This document shows positions 9,509-16,699 of a stretch of DNA of 22,222 nt, in pieces; the stretch's first letter is position 1, and each line of letters starts with the position of its first letter. Origin of the DNA: a virus. The notes below the pieces were generated by a model, which was given only the letters and a program-made list of their open reading frames with translations, did no database searches and was not told the DNA's origin. Where the stretch lies: IMG/VR virus record IMGVR_UViG_3300049893_001187, positions 1 to 22,222 of that record; one strand, 5' to 3'. The translations under genes were made by a program, and so were the position numbers.

Positions 9509-9881
9509 CGATTGTAATATTTAGCCGTTGTTCAATGATTCGTTTTGCGTCCGCCGCGAATTGTTCCATCTCTGCCCGGTTGATCGGCTCGAAAACGGGT
9601 TTTGTACTCTCCCATTCAAACCGACCCAAATCGGTAGGCTTCAGGCGGCGCTTCTTATTATCGACGTGCGGCAAAACGGTAAGGTATCCAATGTACCTCG
9701 CCCGTTCCCATGCCCGCTTTTCCGCTTCAAAAAACGCTTTCTGCCGTGCCTCAAAGTAGCGGGGTGTTGAATTCCAGAACTCATCCTCACCCATGCCGCA
9801 AGCGGCCGCCGCTTCAATTAACGCTTGCCAATCCGTTGCTGCGGGACCGCCGCCGCTTTTTTCGCCGGCCCCGCTTTCGCG
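9495..9881 (-). CDS. Tail assembly chaperone T part, read by -1 frameshift from G
   Basis: This is the -1 frame of the G gene, open from the slippery heptamer at 9881-9887 to its stop at 9495. It has an internal ATG at 9794 that by itself would give 99 aa. Read through the frameshift, residues 1-104 of G are followed by 128 residues here, a 232-aa G-T fusion. The joined sequence contains 'TDWQALIEAAAACGMGEDEFWNSTPRYFEARQ', which fits the T-domain pattern of a tryptophan, a helix and then an 'FW..TP' motif. Much of that match lies upstream of the ATG at 9794, which argues for frameshift expression rather than a separate gene. The rest is charged and helical. The role, by analogy with lambda gpG/gpGT, is to load the tape measure and recruit tail tube protein; it is not part of the virion. 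Confidence 0.82.
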   Translation of the reverse strand, partial: RESGAGEKSGGGPAATDWQALIEAAAACGMGEDEFWNSTPRYFEARQKAFFEAEKRAWERARYIGYLTVLPHVDNKKRRLKPTDLGRFEWESTKPVFEPINRAEMEQFAADAKRIIEQRLNITIGGDN

Positions 9882-10192
9882 TTTCCCCCCTGAGGGAATG
9901 ATTCTACAAAGGCGGTCATAATGCGTTCAACAGCGCCTATGTCGTCGGTTATCCAATCGGCCACGTCGTATTCGTCGAACTCGATTGATACGCGCTCTGT
10001 CCGGTGCCCTGCCAAAAGGCCGCAAAGAACCAGGTCAACCATCATAGTGACGCTGGCGCTTTGCAAGCCTTCAGAAAGGGTTTGGAAATCTAAAACAGCA
10101 TTGCGGCCGGTGCGCTTTTCGTACTCAAGAAGGCCGGCGAACCCAAAACGCACGGGTCGCTGTTTGCCGCCAATTTCAATGTAGGATGTCAT
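9818..10192 (-). CDS. Tail assembly chaperone G
   Basis: The protein has 124 aa and sits between the tail tube gene and the tape measure, the fixed position of gpG-type chaperones. The N-terminal part is compact ('YIEIGGKQRPVRFGFAGLLEYEKRTGRN'), the middle is helical, and 'FDEYDVADWITDD' precedes the C-terminal helix 'AVERIMTAFVESF'. The last 20 or so residues are Gly/Ala/Lys-rich and lie across the frameshift site, so they are probably an unstructured tail specific to the short product. Most ribosomes should make this short form and a minority the G-T fusion. The ATG at 10192 follows the tail tube stop by 20 bases. Confidence 0.85.
   Translation of the reverse strand: MTSYIEIGGKQRPVRFGFAGLLEYEKRTGRNAVLDFQTLSEGLQSASVTMMVDLVLCGLLAGHRTERVSIEFDEYDVADWITDDIGAVERIMTAFVESFPQGGNAKAGPAKKAAAVPQQRIGKR
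9881..9887 (-). other. Programmed -1 ribosomal frameshift site (GGGAAAC)
   Basis: Read on the minus strand in the G frame, the codons are GGG GGA AAC GCG. The heptamer G GGA AAC has the exact X XXY YYZ form, so tRNAs on GGA-AAC can re-pair as GGG-AAA one base back. The -1 frame then runs on to 9495 with no stop, while the zero frame stops at 9818. Just downstream is a possible short hairpin (CGC-GAAA-GCG) and a GC-rich stretch that could pair further. Site, frame direction and gene position all match the lambda G/G-T arrangement. Confidence 0.88.
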
Positions 10193-10212
10193 TGCTTTGC
10201 TTTTTAAATTGA

Positions 10213-10626
10213 TTAAGACGCGAAGGTGATAGCGCCGGCCCCGTCCAACTGGAAGGAAAAGGTTACGGCCTCGTCGTTGCCGTTCGACGTTACTTCCAGG
10301 CTCGAAAGGTATCCGGACCCGGATAGTTTCAAGTCGCCGGAAACGCCGGTTTGGAAAACTACTGCCAATTCCGTTTGGCCGTCCCAGGCCTGGAAAAGTT
10401 CGTCGAGGCCATAGGTTGCATCGAATGCGAGATTAGCCTCTCCGCTTGCCGTCCAAGATTTGGTGCCTGGTCGCGGCTCCGCCCATGCGCCGGAATCCTT
10501 GCACGTCGTTTCGAACATATTCGTGCTCATTGAAACGGATGCATTGGTTTGGCAGGTTAATACGGTCGGGCTGCCCGAGAAATAAATGGCCATGTTTTTG
10601 GCCAATACTGTGCCGGTGGTTGCCAT
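10213..10626 (-). CDS. Major tail tube protein (TP901-1-like)
   Basis: The protein has 137 aa. It opens 'TTGTVLAKNMAIYFSGSPTVL' and continues with 'ANASVSMSTNMFETTCKDSGAWAEPRPGTKSWTASGEANL'-like strands, the pattern of the TP901-1 / phage_tail_2 tail tube family, in which a target-binding 'T..DS..W' segment is followed by 'sW..s..g.l'. Near the end, 'VTFSFQLDGAGAITF' is the usual closing strand of these tube proteins. It lies just before the chaperone pair, as expected. Many copies stack as hexameric rings to form the tail tube. The family's usual length is about 130-170 aa, so this one is complete. Confidence 0.88.
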   Translation of the reverse strand: MATTGTVLAKNMAIYFSGSPTVLTCQTNASVSMSTNMFETTCKDSGAWAEPRPGTKSWTASGEANLAFDATYGLDELFQAWDGQTELAVVFQTGVSGDLKLSGSGYLSSLEVTSNGNDEAVTFSFQLDGAGAITFAS

Positions 10627-10650
10627 AGTGTTTGTGTTTTGTCGTCGTTA

Positions 10651-10926
10651 TCAAATAACCTTTGCCAAACCGGAAAGGCTTTTTTTCTTTTCAGGTAATA
10701 CAGTAGCGCCCTTCGGTGCAGAATCCAGCGCTTCCGGCGTGGGTACACATTCAGCAGATATAGGAGCGGCAGGCGGATATTTCAGCGCCCGCGTATCATT
10801 CGGCACCTGTATGGCCACGCCTTCAGCAATGAAGGCGGCGCCCATGTCGTCAGATACGCCAACTACCCATCCAGGGTGGAATGTTCGATGCGGGGTTACT
10901 TTGATTTTTGTAAACCTGATTTTCAT
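10651..10926 (-). CDS. Small protein of the head-tail gene cluster, unknown function
   Basis: The start at ATG 10926 overlaps the upstream stop as ATGA and is preferred over the in-frame ATG at 10953, which would lie 27 bases inside the upstream gene. The product has 91 aa. Its N-terminal half ('KIRFTKIKVTPHRTFHPGWVVGVSDDMGAAFIAEGVAIQVP') resembles short proteins often found among phage connector genes, with a 'G......A..LI..G.A' pattern. The C-terminal half is Pro/Ala-rich and Lys-rich, probably disordered. No function was recognised; an accessory head-tail or tail-completion role is suggested by location only. Confidence 0.6.
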   Translation of the reverse strand: MKIRFTKIKVTPHRTFHPGWVVGVSDDMGAAFIAEGVAIQVPNDTRALKYPPAAPISAECVPTPEALDSAPKGATVLPEKKKSLSGLAKVI

Positions 10927-11300
10927 CTTGAAATACTTATTATATATTCGCAAATGCGGCGGTAAATCTCTGCCTTGCCGCTATATCCGTCCATCTCTGA
11001 TTTGTATTCAACGTGTAAAATAGGGTCGCTCACTGCGTAGTCGATCGCGCCCCGTATTGCCTCTGCCGTATCCGATACGCTGGCCAGTGTCGTGCTATAA
11101 ACGTCGATCTGCAACAGAACAAAATCCAGGTCAGACGCGGCGGTTTTTGTGTTCGTTGGGGTGTTGGTAATGATATTCATTACGGCGGCCGGGTAGGCTG
11201 TACTTTGCGGCAACATACCGGCATAAATCCGGCCCGCAAGTAATGCGTTAGCCGTACCGTCGCCGGTTATGTAGTTGCGTATTGTCGCCGTTATATTCAT
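10923..11300 (-). CDS. Tail completion protein (DUF3168 / gp17-like)
   Basis: ATG 11300 is chosen: it lies seven bases past the stop of the upstream gene, with AAGGGC as a likely ribosome-binding site. An in-frame ATG at 11339 exists but would lie inside the upstream gene. The product has 125 aa. It shows the DUF3168 pattern: an N-terminal helix 'IRNYITGDGTANALLAGRIYAGMLPQ', then 'YPAAVMNIIT', a central strand 'DFVLLQIDVYSTTLASVSDTAEAIRGAID' and a final 'YRRICEYIISI'. Proteins of this family cap the tail tube at the head end. Position after the gp10-like gene and before the tube protein is the normal one. Confidence 0.82.
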   Translation of the reverse strand: MNITATIRNYITGDGTANALLAGRIYAGMLPQSTAYPAAVMNIITNTPTNTKTAASDLDFVLLQIDVYSTTLASVSDTAEAIRGAIDYAVSDPILHVEYKSEMDGYSGKAEIYRRICEYIISISR

Positions 11301-11307
11301 CTTGCCC

Positions 11308-11793
11308 TTACTTTTCGTACCGCCTCGCGTAGTTGTCAATCGTATTTTTTAACTCCCGTACTGCTATTCTCAAGGTTGCCGGGCCTGCCGCCGCTGCGCC
11401 TGGCCGGATAAACGGTTGCGGAAGTTTGCCGCCCAGTCCGTATTCAAACTCCAAAAGGTGCGCGTAGTATCCATCTGTTTTTGAACTCCTGAATTCGCCT
11501 TTAGAATCCTGAGACATTTTCGGACCTACAAAAACGGCTGCCGATCTGCGGAATATCAGCGTTTTAATAGATCGCTTTAGGTTGCCCGGATAATAGGTTG
11601 CTACTACCTGCCCGGATAGGTATCTTTTGTGCGGCTCATCGGAAACCGGCGCGCGGCGCTGGATTTCTTCGATCAATGGCTTTGCGGCAATTTTGAACGC
11701 TTTTTGGCTGTCCTTTTTTGCGCTGTCCGATATGGCGCGGATTTTCCGCACCAAATCGTTAATTTCATCCTGTATACTGTTTGCAACTGCCAT
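11308..11793 (-). CDS. HK97 gp10-like tail completion / connector protein
   Basis: The protein has 161 aa; its ATG overlaps the upstream stop by one base (TAATG). The HK97 gp10 pattern is clear: N-terminal helices, 'LIEEIQRRAPV', then 'YPGNLKRSIKTLIFRRSAAVFVGPK' and 'YYAHLLEFEYGLGGKLPQPFIRPGA', where the tyrosine, the 'EF-G' step and 'PFIRPA' are the family's landmarks. A final amphipathic helix ends the protein. It acts at the head-tail joint during assembly. The order head closure, gp10-like, DUF3168-like, tail tube is the standard siphovirus layout. Confidence 0.88.
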   Translation of the reverse strand: MAVANSIQDEINDLVRKIRAISDSAKKDSQKAFKIAAKPLIEEIQRRAPVSDEPHKRYLSGQVVATYYPGNLKRSIKTLIFRRSAAVFVGPKMSQDSKGEFRSSKTDGYYAHLLEFEYGLGGKLPQPFIRPGAAAAGPATLRIAVRELKNTIDNYARRYEK

Positions 11794-12131
11794 TATGCCC
11801 GGTATTCAGCCGTTATTTTTAGATACCCTCCGCGTCCTAGTTCGGATATACGTTCTACGTCAAAAGTTTTTTCGCTGTACACGATTCTCGACGTGTACAA
11901 AACATCGGCGCGCTCCCTTATTGTGAACTCGACCCGGCTTTCCACCAGGTGTATTTTCTGTTCTTGCGTTTCCATGCTCCCCGTTGCCGGGTATTCAACC
12001 TTAGCCCACACGGTCGCCAGATCGGTAAACGCTTCCACGCTTTCCCCGTAAGCATTAACCGACGTGCTGCGCGTTTGCAGCGTTATTCGCCGGTCCAATT
12101 GCCCTATGGTTTCTTTTTGCGTGGTTAGCAT
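11793..12131 (-). CDS. Head closure protein (SPP1 gp16 / phage_H_T_join family)
   Basis: The protein has 112 aa. The family's sequence of landmarks is present: 'IGQLDRRITLQTRSTSVNAYGESVEAFTDLATVWAKVEY', a loop 'GSMETQEQKI', then 'VEFTIRERADVLYTSRIVYSEKTFDVERISELGRGGYLKIT'. Length is typical (100-115 aa). It plugs the portal channel below the connector after packaging. The ATG shares one base with the stop of the connector gene, which suggests translational coupling. Confidence 0.88.
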   Translation of the reverse strand: MLTTQKETIGQLDRRITLQTRSTSVNAYGESVEAFTDLATVWAKVEYPATGSMETQEQKIHLVESRVEFTIRERADVLYTSRIVYSEKTFDVERISELGRGGYLKITAEYRA

Positions 12132-12694
12132 CAGATCAAATGTTGTCGGCTGTTGAACTGTAACCAGTTTGCCGTTCTTATCCCCTCGCTCATTGGCATA
12201 TCTTCGCGGCGTTCGTATAGAAATCCGATCTCTACCAAAATAGCGTGTTTCAACTCCGGCGGCACGTTGCTAACACTTGTCTCCCCGGCGACGTACTCCA
12301 CCTGGATAGCGTTTGCATAGTCGCCAATGTCGGGCAAGTCAACATCCGGTTTAGCCATGATGCGCGGACACATCCCGACAAAATCGGTTTGGTAATTGTC
12401 CGACGGCCACAAGGTTAGTGCCCCGTTCGGATCAATATAGTTAAATGACGTAACGGATTGCGCCGGGTAAAGTGGCAGTTCAAATACGCCGTGTACCGGC
12501 CACGAATCCCAACGAACACTAACCGTTTGAGTTAATAGCAACCGGCCGGTCTCTTGTTCAACCTTCCGGCGGCATACGCTTATCAGGTGCGCAATAAGGT
12601 CGTTTTCCTCGTTGTGCTCGACCCTTAACTGCGTTTTCGCCTCTGAAAGGGTGACAGGCTCGGTGGCCGGTCCGGTTGCTATTTGGTACTTCAT
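12131..12694 (-). CDS. Head-tail connector protein (gp6-like / phiE125 gp8 family)
   Basis: The protein has 187 aa. It opens with 'PATEPVTLSEAKTQLRVEHNEENDLIAHLISVCRRKVEQETGRLLLTQTVSVRWDSWP', a near-ideal match to the phage connector family: 'P.tLaeaK..LRvd...eD.li..li..A...iE..tgr.l..qt.....d.wP'. The C-terminal part 'VPPELKHAILVEIGFLYERREDM' is the matching helical hairpin. It forms the ring beneath the portal. The ATG immediately follows the stop of the major capsid gene. Confidence 0.9.
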   Translation of the reverse strand: MKYQIATGPATEPVTLSEAKTQLRVEHNEENDLIAHLISVCRRKVEQETGRLLLTQTVSVRWDSWPVHGVFELPLYPAQSVTSFNYIDPNGALTLWPSDNYQTDFVGMCPRIMAKPDVDLPDIGDYANAIQVEYVAGETSVSNVPPELKHAILVEIGFLYERREDMPMSEGIRTANWLQFNSRQHLI

Positions 12695-13999
12695 TTAGGA
12701 CGGGTGAACGTTCGAAGAGTAGGAGAATGCCTGCCCGTGTTCGACGGCTACGTCGTGCCAGGTGTTGAGCACTACCTCGACCGTCGCGTCTTTGAGGCGC
12801 GTGTACGGGTTGACAACAATCTCCATGCCGCCCCATTGGCCAACCAGGAGTTTTTGCCAGTTGCCGAAAAACATATAGTGGCCGCCGCCGGTTGTCGGTA
12901 CAGTAGTTGAAACATAGGCTGCGTAACCGTTAACCGTGCCGCTGCCATTGTTCGGACCCTCCCAAATGAAGCCGTTGCCGGCCGTATCCCGGATTTTTGT
13001 TTTCAGTGTACCGGCTACGCCTGGCGTAGTCAGGTAGGCAAGACGGCCGAAATCGGCGTCATCTGCCGCTATCTGCGTCTCGAAGTCTACAATCTTGGCC
13101 CATGTCGGCGAAGCCGCTACGGTTATAGTGTTAACGCCGGTAGCGCCAATAATACCGGTAGGGGTAGCGCCTCCGCCGCCCGTCAGGGCTGCCAGGTCAA
13201 GGGCATTATCACGGGCCTGCATCAAGCGGTTACGGATAAACGCCTCTATATTGATCGTGCTTTGGCGCATGGATTGCATGGAAGCCTCTGTATAGGCCGT
13301 CAGGCGGTTGGGCGTCATCTGGATGCGGGCGAACGTCGGAGAAGTTTCCGTACTGGTTGCCTGTTCTGTTGCCCATACGGCCGTTGCGCTTGCGTCGTTA
13401 ACCGGGAAATCAATGTTGCCTTGCAGGCCGGTGAGCATCGTGGCGCCCATACGGGCGATTATCGGGCGCGGATCAAGGAACGGAATAAGGCGGGCAACGT
13501 CCGTTTGCACGGTGAAGCCGCCTTCCGTTGTCGTTCCGGCGGTGATATCCCGCATGGCGTAAGGGACCAACACGCCGGACCCGAAATTAGAAATACCGGC
13601 AGCGCGCATTTCATTGATACCCTCTTCGTGCATTTCCTTTTCCAGGCCTTCCAGGCGCATATCGTTGGCGGCCATACGGATAGCGCGGGTAAGGCGGTAC
13701 TGCTGAGCGGCAGCGCTCATTCGGTCGCCCGTGCGGCCCTCCGGCAGGATGTTAACCGTCATTCCCGGCGCGGTGGTATTTTGGCTCCATCCGGCGCTGC
13801 GGGCCTCGATGTTTACAAGGTCCTGAATGCGTTGCACCTCTTTGTCTGCGGCCTCCAGTTCGGATTTGGCAGCCACAAGGGCTGGCGCGTCTTCGTCTTC
13901 CTTCCAGGTGCGGTTTTCGATTTTTGTTTGCAGCGCTTTGATTTTGGCCAGCGCCGCAACGCGGGTTTCCTGCGCTTGCTTTAGCAGATTTGCTAACAT
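12695..13999 (-). CDS. HK97-type major capsid protein with N-terminal scaffold (delta) domain
   Basis: The protein has 434 aa. Residues 1-~68 are a charged coiled coil ('ETRVAALAKIKALQTKIENRT', 'ELEAADKEVQRIQDLVNIEAR'), the usual built-in scaffold of HK97-type capsid proteins, expected to be removed by the protease encoded just upstream. The shell part has the family's landmarks: 'TTTEGGFTVQTDVARLIPFLDPRPIIARMGATML', 'VWATEQATSTETSPTFARIQMTPNRLTAYTEAS', 'NIEAFIRNRLMQARDNALDLAALTG' and 'GNWQKLLVGQWGGMEIVVNPYT'. The exact cleavage point cannot be read from sequence alone. The start at ATG 13999 is eleven bases past the protease stop. Confidence 0.93.
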   Translation of the reverse strand: MLANLLKQAQETRVAALAKIKALQTKIENRTWKEDEDAPALVAAKSELEAADKEVQRIQDLVNIEARSAGWSQNTTAPGMTVNILPEGRTGDRMSAAAQQYRLTRAIRMAANDMRLEGLEKEMHEEGINEMRAAGISNFGSGVLVPYAMRDITAGTTTEGGFTVQTDVARLIPFLDPRPIIARMGATMLTGLQGNIDFPVNDASATAVWATEQATSTETSPTFARIQMTPNRLTAYTEASMQSMRQSTINIEAFIRNRLMQARDNALDLAALTGGGGATPTGIIGATGVNTITVAASPTWAKIVDFETQIAADDADFGRLAYLTTPGVAGTLKTKIRDTAGNGFIWEGPNNGSGTVNGYAAYVSTTVPTTGGGHYMFFGNWQKLLVGQWGGMEIVVNPYTRLKDATVEVVLNTWHDVAVEHGQAFSYSSNVHPS

Positions 14000-14010
14000 G
14001 GTAATAGTTT

Positions 14011-14646
14011 TTATGTGTTCGGATATTGCGCAATAAGTGCGCGAAGTTCCGCGCTGCGCTGGTTCAAAATTTCTTGTTGCTTTTGGCTTGTTTCCGATTC
14101 AATGCGGCGCATAAGGCTACGTTTTGCAACCTCCGTGCCTGGGTTAGCCGGAAAAGTTACGGGGCTAACATCGTACACGCGATTCACGGCCGTAATGGTG
14201 CGGTGATCTTTGCCGTTTTCACGCGCCCAAACGTCGCCTTGCGTGTTGTCATCATAGCGCAAGGTAAACCCCCATGAGCTTTGGGAAATGTCACCGCGCT
14301 CGATGCTCACGGCAAGGTCGCGGGCTGCCTGCGTATCGGGCAGGTCTATTTCATAGGCAAGGCCTGTGCTATCTGGCGCAAGGCGAAGGGTGCCGGATGT
14401 TGTACGACCAAGCACTACGTTAGGGTCATGATTCAGCAGCGCCCGAACGTCGGTAAGGTCGGCGTTATCAAGGGCCGCGCGGCTTATTTCCTCTGTAAAC
14501 CAGCCCATATCGTAGCGCTGGTTCCATTTGAGCGCATAGCCGCGCAACATCTTTTTACCGTCGTCTTTTGCCCGCACTTCAACAACCTGCCCGAAGGCGC
14601 GTGTTTCAACGTCAGGCAGTGCGCCGCGTGTTTCAATCGTTTGCAT
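14011..14646 (-). CDS. Prohead maturation protease (peptidase U35 / HK97 gp4 family)
   Basis: With start ATG 14646 the product has 211 aa; in-frame ATGs at 14694 and 14751 would add 16 or 35 residues. The extra stretch is strongly basic and lies opposite the acidic, repetitive tail of the portal gene in another frame, so it is probably not coding. Landmarks: 'RGYALKWN', 'SRAALDNADLTDVRALLNHDPNVVLGRT' with the catalytic His at 73, 'SIERGDISQSSWGF' with the catalytic Ser at about 124, and 'VNRVYDVSPVTFPANPGTEVAKRS'. The enzyme cleaves the capsid scaffold domain during head maturation. The sequence starts with two 'ETR' motifs, which may be self-cleavage sites (inference). Confidence 0.88.
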   Translation of the reverse strand: MQTIETRGALPDVETRAFGQVVEVRAKDDGKKMLRGYALKWNQRYDMGWFTEEISRAALDNADLTDVRALLNHDPNVVLGRTTSGTLRLAPDSTGLAYEIDLPDTQAARDLAVSIERGDISQSSWGFTLRYDDNTQGDVWARENGKDHRTITAVNRVYDVSPVTFPANPGTEVAKRSLMRRIESETSQKQQEILNQRSAELRALIAQYPNT

Positions 14647-16009
14647 CTTCTGTATCGTTTGTTCCGGTTGTTGCGTCCGGTGTTGTTGTTTCATCTTCCG
14701 ACACGTCGCCGCTTTGCGCTTCCGTGCCAGCCTGCGTTTGCGTGCTTTCATATTTTGCCTCTAATATGTCTTCCAGCAAATCCATAGGAGCCATGTTCTG
14801 CTGAATAAAGAGTTTGTCGCCGCCTTCTATCCGGTTTAGGTGTTTTTTGGCCCGTACTTCATTCGGGGTCATCCATCCGTTTTGAATAGCGGATGCGAAA
14901 AACGCCGCCTGCGCCTGCATATCGCCCATCGTCAGGGCTGACAGGTCGAACGAAAAGAACCGGGAGCGCCGGCGTATCTCTGTTGTGCTGAAAAGTTTTG
15001 TGTTGAACTCTTCCTCGATCTTTCGCGCCCAGGGGCCAAGGCAATGCACTACAAAGTCCTGGTTTTGCTGCTCCATGTTGGAGAATGTGGAGCGGTCCAA
15101 TTGGCTGAGCAGATGCAGCGGTACTTTGAATATCTGGCTTACCTGCACCGTAGAAAGGTTGGCGAAGTCAATGGCGGCGGAATCCTTTGGCGTTGCCTGC
15201 ATGGCTTTGAAGTCCGCGCCGGCGTCTAACACCATAATACTACCCGCGTTGCGGCTGCCGCTGTGTACGGATTCAAGTTTTCCCTTTAGTGTTTCGCGCT
15301 GTTCGCGGGATAGCGGGGCCGGGAAAGTGATAAGTCCACCAACGGCCGCGCCTTTGTCGAACCAGGTGTGAGCGTACTCCTGCGCACCCTGCGCGGTGCC
15401 GAATACCGACTTATGGGTTAACCTGATCTGCCGGCCCGTTATGCCGTTAATTGAAACGCCTTTAATGTGGATCATTTCCGTCTCAGGCAGTAAGACGTTT
15501 ATAGGCACGTCGTTAATTGATCCGCTCACCTGGTAGAACATTTGCCCGCTTTGGCTGTACCGAACGCTGACCATGTGCGACGGTATCAACTCAAGGGCAT
15601 ACGGCCGCGCCGTTTGGCTGTCGAAGTGGATACGGGCAAAGCCATTGCCTAAACAGGCGTTTGAAATCAAAGCCTGCAAAAAGTCGAATGCAGTATAGTT
15701 AGGGTGAGGTCTGCCCTCTAAAAGGTATGCTACCGGGTGCGCGTGGTCGGGGAAAATGTCTCCATCAGTTTGGCGGCGAAATACACCGCGCTCAAGCGAC
15801 GCTATACCCTCTGAAATGTAGCGGATTGCTGACCATGCCGGCGGAATACCAAGTATGGATTCGTTCGATACGTCCATACTGGATAGGCCGGTATCGTATC
15901 CGAAAAGGGCAGATAGCGCGGGGTCGCGCAGCGAAACGGAACGTTGTTCAACGTCCTTCGCCGCCTTCCTGGCATAAAATAGCCCAATTTCGTACCCGAA
16001 TAACTCCAT
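14633..16009 (-). CDS. Portal protein (HK97 family)
   Basis: The ATG at 16009 gives 458 aa. An in-frame TTG at 16039 would add ten residues; neither has a clear ribosome-binding site, and ATG is preferred. Family landmarks: 'GIPPAWSAIRYISEGIASL', 'HPVAYLLEGRPHPNYTAFDFLQALISNACLGNGFARI', 'LIPSHMVSVRY', 'EMIHIKG', 'IMVLDAGADFKAMQATPKDSAAID' and 'IFKVPLHLLSQLDRSTFSNMEQQNQDFV', followed by 'GGDKLFIQQNMAPMDLL' near the end. The last ~40 residues are acidic and Thr-rich, likely a disordered tail. Twelve copies form the packaging channel. It is unusual in lying seven genes away from the large terminase instead of directly after it. Confidence 0.93.
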   Translation of the reverse strand: MELFGYEIGLFYARKAAKDVEQRSVSLRDPALSALFGYDTGLSSMDVSNESILGIPPAWSAIRYISEGIASLERGVFRRQTDGDIFPDHAHPVAYLLEGRPHPNYTAFDFLQALISNACLGNGFARIHFDSQTARPYALELIPSHMVSVRYSQSGQMFYQVSGSINDVPINVLLPETEMIHIKGVSINGITGRQIRLTHKSVFGTAQGAQEYAHTWFDKGAAVGGLITFPAPLSREQRETLKGKLESVHSGSRNAGSIMVLDAGADFKAMQATPKDSAAIDFANLSTVQVSQIFKVPLHLLSQLDRSTFSNMEQQNQDFVVHCLGPWARKIEEEFNTKLFSTTEIRRRSRFFSFDLSALTMGDMQAQAAFFASAIQNGWMTPNEVRAKKHLNRIEGGDKLFIQQNMAPMDLLEDILEAKYESTQTQAGTEAQSGDVSEDETTTPDATTGTNDTEDAND

Positions 16010-16039
16010 CGGTACAAAATTGGGCCAATAGCGGGCCAA

Positions 16040-16081
16040 TACGGATTTTTAGCGGGAAAACCGTATCGGTTTAAACCGAAT
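16040..16081. repeat. Palindrome and short repeats between the cargo block and the portal gene
   Basis: This short gap holds a perfect 14-base palindrome, TCGGTTTAAACCGA, at 16066-16079. A further AAACCG at 16058-16063 can pair with the left half, so two alternative hairpins exist. Next to it, TAGCGGG occurs at 16029-16035 and 16050-16056, and GGGCCAATA at 16022-16030 and 16033-16041, partly inside the portal start region. There is no T-run directly after the palindrome in the direction of transcription, so a standard intrinsic terminator is not supported. It may be an operator, a processing site or a recombination scar left by cargo insertion. Confidence 0.45.
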
Positions 16082-16699
16082 TTATTTGAACGCCGGATGC
16101 TTTGAAAGGTCCGGGTATTTCATTATTAAATCTGGATTTTCTTTTGGCAGTCCGTCGATCATTTGCAGCGCCAACGTTGCCAGCATGGCAGGCATATAAA
16201 AATTATACCCTTCTGGGAGGGTAAACGTATCGTCGTGGTACGACATCTCGCCGCGCCCGCTGAACCGCGCCCGCCTGAGCCATTCGGCGGCATCCTGGTT
16301 ATCGGTCAGGATTGCCCCGCCCTTCTGGCATCGCAGGTGCTTGAAAGGCCCGGTAAAGGATAGCACCTGAAAAGCGCCAGGCCGGAACATTCCGTATGTC
16401 AAACGCAGGGCGCTATCAATCACCGGTGTACCAAGTATTTGATATTCTCCGACTAGATACTCGTCACTGTTGCGAAAAAATACCTTAAGGCCTGCCGCCT
16501 TAATCGCATACGGAACGCCTACATATGTATGATTTGGTATATACACATGATCGCCAGCGTGTATATAGTCCGCATTAATCAGGTACCGAAGCGCCAAAAA
16601 AATGCCGTTGCAATTGTTGTCAACAACGACGCAAAACGGCGCTCCGGTGTAGGCGCATAGGCGCGCCTCAAGTTCGCGGCAATTGTCGTAAATACTCAT
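16082..16699 (-). CDS. Short DegT/DnrJ/EryC1/StrS-type sugar aminotransferase
   Basis: ATG 16699 overlaps the upstream stop as ATGA and follows GGATTGGAGA, a good ribosome-binding site; the earlier ATG at 16729 is less likely. The product has 205 aa against a usual 360-400. The order of family motifs is kept: 'PFCVVVDNNCNGIFLALRYL' (cofactor phosphate region), 'IPNHTYVGVPYAIKAAGLKVFF', 'PVIDSALRL', then 'LSFTGPFKHLRCQKGGAILTD' with the expected PLP lysine at 120, and 'GYNFYMPAMLATLALQMID', after which the protein ends. The C-terminal small domain is missing and there is no room for it before the portal gene. Two positions are atypical: the acidic pair before the lysine reads 'DS', and the usual Arg after 'GYN' is Tyr. 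Likely role: transamination of a nucleotide-linked keto-sugar; activity is uncertain. Confidence 0.8.
   Translation of the reverse strand: MSIYDNCRELEARLCAYTGAPFCVVVDNNCNGIFLALRYLINADYIHAGDHVYIPNHTYVGVPYAIKAAGLKVFFRNSDEYLVGEYQILGTPVIDSALRLTYGMFRPGAFQVLSFTGPFKHLRCQKGGAILTDNQDAAEWLRRARFSGRGEMSYHDDTFTLPEGYNFYMPAMLATLALQMIDGLPKENPDLIMKYPDLSKHPAFK

Noticed and set aside
13262-13984. Plus-strand open frame of 240 codons
   Set aside because: It lies fully opposite the major capsid gene; composition rich in Gly, His, Arg and Cys fits an antisense artefact.
14647-14751. Basic N-terminal extension of the prohead protease
   Set aside because: It overlaps the acidic end of the portal gene in another frame; its Arg/Lys-rich sequence is most simply a product of that overlap.
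14281-14787. Plus-strand open frame of 168 codons opposite protease and portal
   Set aside because: It lies antisense to two confidently identified genes and has no domain pattern.
16082-16699. Aminotransferase as a frameshifted fragment of a full-length gene
   Set aside because: Only about 40 bases separate its stop from the portal start region, so no second half remains in any frame.
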